Under the pieces are notes generated by a model that made no database searches, was not told the DNA's origin, and was given only the letters and a program-made list of their open reading frames with translations. A program made the translations under genes and the position numbers. Shown here piece after piece: positions 33,006-40,845 of a stretch of 40,845 bases of DNA. The DNA lies in NCBI GenBank assembly GCA_022592445.1, contig JABYQR010000385.1, positions 1-40,845 on the forward strand, given 5' to 3'. Each line of letters opens with the position of its first letter. Position 1 is the stretch's first letter. Source of the DNA: Cytidiella melzeri (taxonomy: Eukaryota > Basidiomycota > Agaricomycetes > Polyporales > Irpicaceae).

Positions 33006-33721
33006 ATCACTAGTGGGAGCATGGCTGGCAAGCAGCAAGTACAATTTCTGAAGTTTAAAGGGAATATTACTATTTGAGTTGAATTAGTTAGTAACTCTGC
33101 TATCAAGTAATTTTGTTCTGTTTAGATAATTTGATGAGTGATCATGTTACAATTCCTGAAGAATGAAGAAGAATTGTTCCAGTGTGCTCCAGCACATTGA
33201 TGCCTTTTCAGATGTGACCTTTTTGTCCCCCAAAGTGTGGGAATTTGATGGCAGAATACAGGCAGTAACAGTGTCAATAACAAAACAATGAATACAGCAG
33301 ATGGCATCTCACTGGCCTTGTTATCAGCCCTTGATAACTTTGTATCAGATCACTTTTGCAATCAAAATGCAGTTTTAGATTTTTAAAGACTGCATATGGG
33401 TACAAATTTGTACATGTAATACACCATTGGATAGCCCTATCTTGTGGCAACATTATGTCAATCGAAGTGGGATTGAGCACATTATGGCCAGTCTACTGAA
33501 AATGGTCTTCCAGACTCAGATTCAAACTCCACTCCTGCTGGCAAATGATGTCAGATTCTGATCAGGTACATGTGCAGCAATATACAGACATTGCTTGCTC
33601 CTTGAACAAGGAATACGATAAGAAGACATGCCACACATAGTGTTGCCTCTGAGCAAGAATTACCAGTACTTTGGAAGCTAACTACAAATTCTCAACCCCT
33701 ACATTCTTGAACAATGTAAAT

Positions 33722-34290
33722 TTGTGGCTGCATCAGCAGTGAGTGCTGCATCTGATTGTTCCACAAGTTTAACAACTGTTAATTGCTCTTTGAGCAGGAG
33801 TTGCAATCAGAACACAGCCTGTGGCAGTTCCAATGGGGGTGAGGCAGTTCAGACATCAACAGTACATGGTTGCATTGGCAGCAAGCACTGCATTCAATTG
33901 GTCCACAAGGTTTCACAATCACTACTCTCAAGCACAAGTTACAATCAGAACACAATCTGTGGCAGTTCCAATAGGGGTGATGCAGCTCAGACATCAACAG
34001 GACATGGTTGCATCAGCCATAACCACTGCGTCAGATTGTTGCACAAGGTTTCACAACCATGAGTTGCACTCTAAGGAGGAATTAAAATCAGAACATAGCC
34101 TGTGGCAGTTCTATTTGGGGCTGAAGCAGTTCAAACATCAACAAGATGTGGTTTCAGCAGCATAAAGCACTGCCCTTGATTCTTCCATACAGTTTCACAA
34201 CCACCAGTTGCTCCATAAGCAGGAGTTACAATCAGAACACAGCCTGTGGCAGCTTCAATGGGGGTGAGGCAGTGCAGAAATCAACAGAAG
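33722..34290 (+). repeat. ~142-bp tandem array in copy Z
   Basis: About four units, the shortest of the three arrays, with cores near 33808, 33950, 34090 and 34232. Here the A segment runs straight into the array, which shows the unbroken form of the copy-X site. Confidence 0.85.
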
Positions 34291-34931
34291 ACATGTAACA
34301 TGTTCTACCAATTGATCTAATGAGACATCCTACAGCCCTTCATTCTTGAAGCAAGTAATTTTCTGGGATCAGCAGTGAACACTGCACAAGATTAATGACA
34401 AGATAGATGAAGCCCCTTGCTACCATTGGTGACCACCTTCATCAATGTATGGCTCCTGTTTCCGCAACCAAATTTATCAATTGTAGTACAGTCACTTTAT
34501 CCCAGATCAAGTTGCCTATCAAAGGTGTCACCAATAGCAAATGCCCATAATACAGTCAATATTCATGACCAGATGGCTTGGCAAGATCCTTACCAGGAAC
34601 ACAATTGTTTACTGAGGTTGTTTTTGGTAACAAAGTCACAGGTGCAATTGACTATTTCACGCTATACAATTTATTCGATTTGCCATCGATAGCATAATCA
34701 CTTGTAACCCTGCTCCTGCAGTTTACCAAATTTTATCTAGATTATCTAATATAGTTCAACCCTATAAGAAGAAGACGCATGTCAAGCAATCTTTAACTCC
34801 ATGCTCCACTCCACAAACTTGTTTTAATTCTGTGCTCACAGCCATTGTTGCACTTAAAACAATATAGCACAGTCCCTCTTTCTTCATGGATGATTGTGTG
34901 CTCCAGTGAAGACAAACCACCTACTTACTAT

Positions 34932-35570
34932 CTCTAGGGGCAAACACCAAGTTTACACGTCTTGAAATCTGCATGATTACCCACTTGAATGTTAACTATC
35001 AGCATATCATCCATAAGCAATTTAAGGCTCAGAATTGTTTCTTAATGTTTGAGAATACAAAATAATGCTATACAAATTCTGTGCCTTTTCAAGCGCAGAA
35101 ATTTCTGTTTTTTAAGTGGTAGTTAAATCATAAAGAACAACGAAAGGAAATTTACCTTTCAAGGCTCAGAAAACCAAGTGGAAAAGATGCCTTCCATGGA
35201 TTTGGCAGAGTGTGGGAAAAGTGCATGAAAAAATCCAGAAAAGGAAAGGGCAGGTGGAATTTCTGGCAGCCTACCTCATTGCATGCATGTGCTACCAAAA
35301 AGTTCTGGAAAGTTGTTTGCCATGTTTTGTTTGCCATCACCCAACACACGTGGGAAATCTATTTTGTTTACAATTTTAGGTAGGTCAGAAATCTGCCCAA
35401 AAATCAATCTTCACGCAGAATTTTGGAGTGTGGAAAGGCTGCCAGTAGATAGGCCTGAAAATTTGTAGAAAAATCACAAAAATGTCTTTGATTGTATATA
35501 GGATTTTTAACATATCAAATAACTCTCACAATAATTTCACATTGTGTGAAATTGGCCTTTGCCCGCAGTG
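34932..35570. mobile_element. 639-bp MITE-like insertion in copy Z
   Basis: Copies X (about 28050) and Y (about 28355) are continuous across this site. In Z it is interrupted by 639 bp flanked by TAT (34929-34931 and 35571-35573). The ends CTCTAGGGGCAAACACC and, on the other strand, CACTGCGGGCAAAGGCC are imperfect inverted repeats. A CACT(A/G) start plus a 3-bp duplication suggests another CACTA-like non-autonomous family. The AT-rich interior encodes no protein. Confidence 0.75.
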
Positions 35571-35727
35571 TATACATTACTTATCAAAGAAGCTATTCCC
35601 AACAAGATTACTTGTTCAGGCTGCTACCAACATCAAGTTTACTTACAATTTTGGCTCAAAAAGTAATATTTCATTCAATCTTCAGAAATTGTACTTGCTG
35701 CTTGCCGGCCTTGCTAGCGCTAGTGAT

Positions 35728-36980
35728 GAGAGGGGCCAGGTGGTCAAGCACGGCAGCATTGAACATTGGGTGTCAAGTAAGATTACTTCATAAATGAAGC
35801 AAAATGAAGTGAACACAGCAGGTGTAGACTTATTCATTATTTGTACTTGGCTAATATAATACAGATGAAGCACCTATATTTACTACTGGTAGCTTGTAAG
35901 CTGTATTGGGATGATATGTGCTACAAGGGTTTAGGGGTGAAGGTTAATGCTGAATCAATTGGCATTGGAGAAATTGGAGTGGAGTCCGGAAATGATTCAT
36001 GCTGCAAGTGCTAGCATGATGATAAGTCCATGACAGGGTGTGAAATAAGAAGTCAGGAATCAGATAGAAAGAAGTATAAACTAATAGAAAGGTGCAGAGC
36101 CTGTTGGGAAAGTTGGATACAAACGCAACAGCAGGCTGTATTGATGAGAAATTGGAATCAAAATTGGAATTGGGATCGCATCAGAATGATACAAGTACTT
36201 AGACTTAGCCTTATGCATCATGGTGAGGTGAGTTAGAACAGAAGTTCTGCCCCAAATTGAAAGTGTTTGTACTGACTTAGGGATGGATGAATTGAACCTA
36301 ATGATTGGATTGGATTAGAAACCGGGGATTAAATCTGAATAGATAAATTGGACTTGGTAATTGGACCAGATCATCATTAGCCTTTACCCATAAGCCCTTG
36401 TAGAACATGTTATCCCAATGAGACACTGTGTCACGCTCTGTAACAAGTAACAACCCTAAAGACAACACCACCCAACCACAAAGCGGCAATAGGAGTGTAA
36501 GGGTGTGGAGGTGCAGAAGTGTATAAGATGTGCAAAGTGGTCTTAGAGTCCTAGTAAACCTGTGCTAATAAGGGCAACAAGTTTTCTAAGATGAAGGCTT
36601 TTGTGAAGAGGGCAAGGCCCTACGCGTATTGCATGCAAAAGAGGAGACACAGTGAAGGTGAAAGAGGTTTAGCGCAAACACGAGGTGAACACGCGAGTGA
36701 TAAGAGGTTGTAACGTAAGCTGCACGCGACAAGCCACAAAACACAGGAAGAACACAGTATGAGTCACGAACACAAAATGTGGTTGCTAAGAAAGGTGAAA
36801 GGGGTCGCTGTAAAGACGTGGTTGCAGTGAAAGTAAAACTCAGTGAAGGTGAAACACAGATGCAGTGATGCAGTAAAATAATGCAGCAAGAAAAAGAGAG
36901 AATCACAGTGAAACCAAAAACACAACACATGACTAAGCTAATGCAAAGTCATTGTGACTCAATTGACTGGTCACGGGCAC
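35728..36980. other. Intergenic spacer, no gene recognised
   Basis: No frame looks protein-like. A minus-strand open stretch at 36586-36930 is low-complexity (repeated GTGAAGG / AACACAG). The last five bases, GGCAC at 36976-36980, directly flank the gypsy LTR and are the candidate half of its target duplication; the other half would lie outside the window. Confidence 0.45.
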
Positions 36981-37765
36981 TGTCACAGATTTTCAATGTT
37001 TCCACAAGACTTGCCTTACCAGGCAACGGTATTATTGGGAATATTGAGGCGTCTATCTAGGCGCTTAGCCAGCGCTTATCAGGCAATTGTTTCAGCGCCT
37101 ATCAATTGATGCGCTGATGTGCCCTCTGTGTAACAGTAATGCTACACTCACCAGATAAGTTTGTTAACTTGAGAGGAATGTGGTGAGATAGAGAGTAAGA
37201 GTGGTGGTGAGCAAACTACTGGTGGGTACTGAGTAGTCCTGGCTCAACAGAGTGGATAAGACTGAGGGGATATGCCCTCAGGGGTGCCTCTATATATACA
37301 TGAAGGGGAGGACCCCAGATACTACCCTAAGACCCCTAATACCTACATGAGTAAGCAAAGTAATCTACCTTACTAAGCATGCCCTATGCCCTAGTGGTGC
37401 CACTTCAATAATCAACCAATAACAATTGTCCCCATGATCTGACCCCATGACCCAGTTCCAAGGCTAGACTTTTCCAGAAGGTTCTAAGAACTATGACATC
37501 ATAGTTCCAGCATGTTCCACAAGGTTCCAGAGAGTTCTATTGTGTGATACACAGATAAGGAAAGGAGCGCATCAGTGCATCAATTGATAGGCACTGAGAA
37601 TAAGCGCCAGAATAAGCACCTGATAAGCACCAGATAAGCACTGGATAAGCACCTAAATAGACGCCGGATAAGCACCGGATAAGCGCTTGACAAGTGCTTA
37701 AATATTCCCAATAATACCTTTGCCTGGTAGGGCAAGTCTTGTAGAAACATCGAAATTCTGTGACA
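36981..37765 (-). repeat. 3' long terminal repeat of the gypsy element, 785 bp
   Basis: It begins TGTCACAGAATTTCG next to the polypurine tract and ends ...AAAATCTGTGACA. TATA-like TATATATA is at about 37290-37298. The outer ~65 bp of the two ends are near-perfect inverted repeats. A second inverted pair (37092-37122 and 37566-37597) lies inside. About eight 11-12-bp GATAAGCACC units occupy 37599-37695. The central part matches the relic at 11-530. Confidence 0.9.
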
Positions 37766-37912
37766 TTACCCCCCCCTTCTTGCTTTGAACTCTGTGCAAA
37801 GAGTTTTGAACAAACACCTTGGTCATTGAGTCCACTTTTTCACCATTGTCAAAAGGGTGCCTAAGCAGTTCCAAGTGACTCTAGCAGCTTCTACCGACGC
37901 CCCTGACGGGGT

Positions 37913-38600
37913 TCACACCTCATTGGCTGATGGTTGTCTAGTCCATACCCTCCTCGGTTGCGTCATTGGATTGTGGAGATGATCCTTGGTGTGTTGTTCG
38001 TAACTTATACACAGTAGATTGTAGCTGAGCAGATAGCTCGGGGATGATTGTTGTAGAATTTCTTGATTGCTTCTTGAGCGTGCGCAATGTTTTCTACAGG
38101 TTCCCACATGTCGTCGTTTGGTCCGTAGCCTTTCCAGCGTATGTAATAGTGAAGCTTTTTGGCACGACCTGTACGTCTTGACTTGAGAATCTTCTCAACT
38201 TTGTATTCTTCTTCTCCATCGATGATATCTGGCAGAGGCATCTCCAGCTTTTGGCCTTCAAATTCAGGTTTGTTGTACGGTACCAACGTGCTTGCATGGA
38301 ATACAGGATGTATCCTTGGTGAACATTCGGGCCATTCAGTCTGAATGTGACCGGCGAAAGCTTTTCAGCAATCTTGAATGGGCCGTAGTACTTGGCTGAC
38401 AGCTTATGTCCAGATTTTTGGTAGTCTCACAGATCTAGCATGACCTGATTGCCTCCGTTGAAGGGGACCTTCTGAATGTGCTTGTCGTAGTATCACTTCA
38501 TGCGTTCAGCTGCAAGTTGTACCGCCGCCTTAGCATGCTCTTGAGCTTGCAAGTGGTTCCACATGATGTCATTTATGTCAGACCTTTTTAGTCCTTAGTG
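37913..38600 (-). pseudogene. Integrase C-terminus and chromodomain of the gypsy element
   Basis: The chromodomain (38215-38040) reads YKVEKILKSR ... LHYYIRWKGYGPNDDMWEPV ... AQEAIKKFYNNH, with the aromatic cage and WEP motif in place. Such domains direct integration towards modified chromatin. Before it lie KLSAKYYGPFKIAEKLSPVT and GGNQVMLDL. Stops interrupt the link to the integrase core: TAA after MLTKD, TGA in MK*YYDKH (W expected), and TGA in LDL*DYQKSG (R expected). Confidence 0.9.
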
Positions 38601-39373
38601 AGCATTGGACCAGCTCTAGAGTGTCTGCCGTATTCGAGGTAGAAAGTTGAGTGCTTAGCTCCCTCGTGTGCTACATTGTTGTATGCAAACTCAGCCGAGC
38701 TGAGCAATCTAGCCCAGTCGTCATGTAGTTGATCAACGTAACAACGCAGGTACTGTTTGAGCGTTTGATTAACTCGTTCAGTTTGACCATCAATTTGCGG
38801 ATGATATGTGGTAGTCATCGATGATTCTATCCCTAGCATTTTACACCATTCCTGGAATAAATCTGCTGCGAATTGTGGACCTCGGTCGGAAATGATTTGC
38901 AAAGGTAACCTGTGAAGGGTCCAAACTCTCTCATAGAATAGAGCTGCAAGATCTTTTGCCAAGAACCCGTTTACAATTGGGAAGAAGTGCGCCCTTTTGG
39001 TAAGGCAGTCTACAACTACACAGATAGCATTGAAGCCATCAGACTCCGGTAACTGAGTAATCAAGTCGACAGTCATGATATCCCATGGTTCGGCCAGAAC
39101 CGGATTAGGGATGAGTGGTCCATAAGGCTGTTGTGGCCGAGTCTTCATCCGCTGACATGTGTCACAGCCTGTCACGTATTTCTTGACATCGGTGGTTAAA
39201 CCTGGCCACCAGTAGTTTCTCGAGATCAGTTCGTACGTTTTCCATCTGCCAGGATGTCCGGCAGAAGGTAGATCGTGATGCATCTGGATGATTTGGCGTC
39301 TCAGATCTAATTTCTGATCTTTGGGGATGTAGACTTTTCCACGGTATAGGAGTAATCCATTCTCAAATTCCAT
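38588..39373 (-). pseudogene. Integrase core (HHCC zinc finger and DDE) of the gypsy element
   Basis: The open stretch of 261 codons contains the zinc-binding HHDLPSAGHPGRW...CDTCQ motif, the first catalytic Asp in MTVDLITQLPE, the second in SDRGPQFAADL, and Glu in DGQTERVNQTL. All catalytic residues are intact, but the reading frame ends at TAA after MLTKD and is separated from the RNase H by lesions. This domain would insert the cDNA into the host genome. Confidence 0.92.
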
Positions 39374-40150
39374 TCCTCTAGTGATTTCTTGAACTCCCTA
39401 TGACCAGAGTTAAGTAACTGCTGATAGTCCTTGGTAACTTTGTCGTTCATGAATGCTTCCTTGACCTGTCTTAGGATTTCATCATGGTTGATAGGCGAGT
39501 CATCAGAGTTTTCAATAGCAGAGATGGCAAAAAACACGGGTTTAAGGAGAATTTTGTCCTGTTATTGGAATTTACCCCCCTTCATGATCTGGCCTCCTGG
39601 ACAGAGGATTTGCGGTAAGCATGGTCTTTCCGGGTTTGTGCCAGAGCACAAATTGAATCGTGTGAGGTATAACGCCCATTGCGCTTGTCTCCAAGTCAGC
39701 TTCTGGGCATTCCTGAAATATGTCAGGTTTTGGTGATCCAACCATATTTCTACGGTAATCGGATGTCCCTCCAGATGTTGACAATACTCTTCCAGGGCGG
39801 GGATAATAGCCAACAACTCTTTAACCTATATCTCATAATTACGTTCATGGACATTGAGTGATTTAGAGTAGAAGGCTACTGGATGCCACAGCTTGTCAGC
39901 TGGATCCAGTTGTGATGGTACTGCTCCTGTAGCAAAGTCGCTAGGGTCTGTTTCCAGACGGAAAGGGTTTTTGTCACCTGATATCCTCAGAATGGGTGCT
40001 GACATAAAAGCCTGTTTCAGACTTTGGAAGGCCTGGTCCTGAGCATCTTTACAGATCCAGGATTGGTCCTTCTTTGTCAGAATAGTTTGTGGTTTTGCAT
40101 GTTTAGCAAAGTCCTTGATGAAAGCCGATAGAAGTTGGCGAAGCCTAAGA
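39374..40150 (-). pseudogene. RNase H domain and connector of the gypsy element, frame-broken
   Basis: From about 40150 leftward: APILRISGDKNPFRLETDPS, FATGAVPSQLDPADKLWHPV, FYSKSLNVHERNYEI, a TAG, then [18 protein letters not shown] and [20 protein letters not shown]. This is the gypsy RNase H order. The usual TDAS start of the domain is TDPS. Frameshifts occur near 40140 and 39560. Confidence 0.85.
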
Positions 40151-40154
40151 AGGC

Positions 40155-40845
40155 TTAGACTTGCTTAACCTTTTCAGGGCGCGGCCACTCAGTAACTCCG
40201 GTGAGTTTGGCTGGATCCATCTCGATGTGTCTGTGAGAAATGATCATGCCTAGGTACTCAATGCAATCTTTTTCAAAAAAAGCATTTTTCCGGTTTGGCA
40301 AATAGATTGTTCTCGCGTAGACGCTTGAGCACTTCCTGTGTGATGCGACGGTTTTCCTTCTTGTCTTCAGTGAAAATGAGGATGTCGTTGAGATACACCA
40401 TGACATGTCCTTCTAAGACCTGATCACTCAGAATTTCATTCATCATGGCTTGGAACGTTGCAGGTGCATTGCTGAAACCGAAGTACATCACCTTGGCTTC
40501 GAAAAGGCCACGGTGTGTGATGAACGCCATCTTCCATTCGTCACCCTTTCGGATGCGAACGTTATTGTATCCCCATCTAAGATCAATCTTTGAGAAGACC
40601 TTAGCCTTGCTTAACGAATTGATTAAATCGTTGATGCGAGGTATGGGGTACCGGTTTTTCACCGTGATGTCGTTCAGTTTTTGGTAGTCTTGCACAAGGC
40701 GCAACAAGCCATCTTTCTTCTTGACAAAGAACGCAGGTGCTGCAATCGGACTTTTCGATTTGCGGATGTAACCTTTTCGGAGTTCCTCTTCAATCCATTG
40801 ATCCAGAGAATTCTTTCTATTGGAGACAGCGGGTATAGTTTAGCC
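40155..40845 (-). pseudogene. Reverse transcriptase of the gypsy element, partial
   Basis: The palm and fingers are readable: KKDGLLRLVQDYQKLND, RYPIPRINDLINSL, KIDLRWGYNNVRI, FGFSNAPATFQAMMNE and CIEYLGMIISHRHIEMDP. The catalytic triad reads YLND where YLDD is expected. A frameshift lies in the poly-T/A run at about 40270-40280, and a one-base deletion near 40820 relative to the copy at 22729-23655. The domain continues beyond the right edge of the window. Confidence 0.92.

Larger units (their letters stand above)
33008..35725 (+). mobile_element. CACTA-like repeat family, copy Z, both termini present
   Basis: It starts CACTAGTGGGAGCATGGCTG and ends ...CTAGCGCTAGTG. The ends are inverted repeats through GGCAAGCAGCAAGTACAATT and beyond. 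Flanking AT dinucleotides (33006-33007, 35726-35727) could be a 2-bp target duplication. CACTA...TAGTG ends are characteristic of the CACTA/CMC superfamily. The order inside is left terminus, A segment (33142-33716), a short tandem array and a right arm, the last split by a 639-bp insertion. There is no transposase, so it is a non-autonomous member. Confidence 0.75.
36981..40845 (-). mobile_element. Ty3/gypsy chromovirus, 3' half, runs off the window
   Basis: The 3' LTR (37765-36981), a polypurine tract (AAGAAGGGGGGGGTAA, about 37766-37781), chromodomain, integrase, RNase H and reverse transcriptase follow each other on the minus strand. This is the standard Ty3/gypsy order RT-RNaseH-IN-chromodomain-LTR. 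The gag, protease and 5' LTR would lie to the right of the window. Many lesions make it non-functional. Confidence 0.95.

Noticed and set aside
36586..36930. 114-codon minus-strand open frame with a hydrophobic start
   Set aside because: The sequence is low-complexity (GTGAAGG/AACACAG repeats), with no homologous block and no splice or promoter signals.
37118..37575. Nested solo copia LTR inside the gypsy LTR
   Set aside because: The core is shared with the left-edge relic, but I found no matching 5-bp duplication around it in either copy, so nesting is unproven.
36981..37765. Independent MITE instead of an LTR
   Set aside because: The strong terminal inverted repeats suggest a MITE, but the polypurine tract lies directly against one end and the chromodomain pol gene ends just upstream. 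A TATA box inside also fits an LTR.
1..40845. tRNA, rRNA or other structured RNA genes
   Set aside because: On reading both strands I saw no tRNA cloverleaf with A and B boxes and no rRNA-like sequence. A covariance-model scan would be needed to exclude small ones.

Overview
The window looks like nuclear DNA of an Agaricomycete (mushroom-forming basidiomycete). Evidence: many short GT-AG introns of about 36-80 bp, KDZ and Plavaka transposases, a chromodomain Ty3/gypsy element, and several large uncharacterised protein families that recur in Agaricomycetes. Most of the 40.8 kb is nested or decayed mobile DNA. The species cannot be named from the sequence alone.

Left third (1-13.9 kb). A relic LTR core at the left edge (11-530) is followed by a decayed Plavaka-type transposase gene (about 803-3731, continuing at 12842-13729). 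A 9,110-bp KDZ transposon (3732-12841) interrupts it. The KDZ element has about 0.65-kb terminal inverted repeats and a perfect 8-bp target duplication (GGACAGGT). Its seven-exon transposase (8449-11926, about 1,059 aa) reads open throughout. On the opposite strand are two intact multi-exon cargo genes: a 424-aa hypothetical (8193 to 6699) and a 483-aa protein with an HMG-box-like N-terminus (6510 to 4828).

Middle (13.8-24.4 kb). A minus-strand coiled-coil/basic hypothetical gene (15669-13854, probably decayed) comes first. Next is a repeat cluster built on a dyad motif, then a large plus-strand gene (17740-20932) of an uncharacterised family, open except for one TGA and carrying an Arg/Ser-rich 21-bp repeat tract. 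A 65-bp tandem repeat, a second broken Plavaka fragment (22165-22728), a truncated gypsy reverse transcriptase (22729-23655) and a dead LINE-type RNase H follow.

Right half (24.4-40.8 kb). Three copies (X, Y, Z) of one repeat family with CACTA-like ends (CACTAG...CTAGTG) are built around a ~142-bp tandem array. X and Y abut as an inverted pair at 28202/28203. Copy X carries a 1,448-bp inverted-repeat element (AAT duplication) holding a fragment of a FAD-dependent oxidoreductase gene. Copy Z carries a 639-bp MITE-like insertion (TAT duplication). The sister copies provide the empty sites for both insertions. Between Y and Z lies a small intact three-exon gene for a predicted secreted proline-rich protein of 211 aa (31847-32587), the clearest candidate host gene. 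The window ends in a minus-strand chromovirus (3' LTR 36981-37765, then chromodomain, integrase, RNase H and RT running off the edge) with many inactivating changes.

The genes do not form a pathway. The history is layered insertion, gene capture and mutation, and several lesions look like C-to-T changes at CpG.
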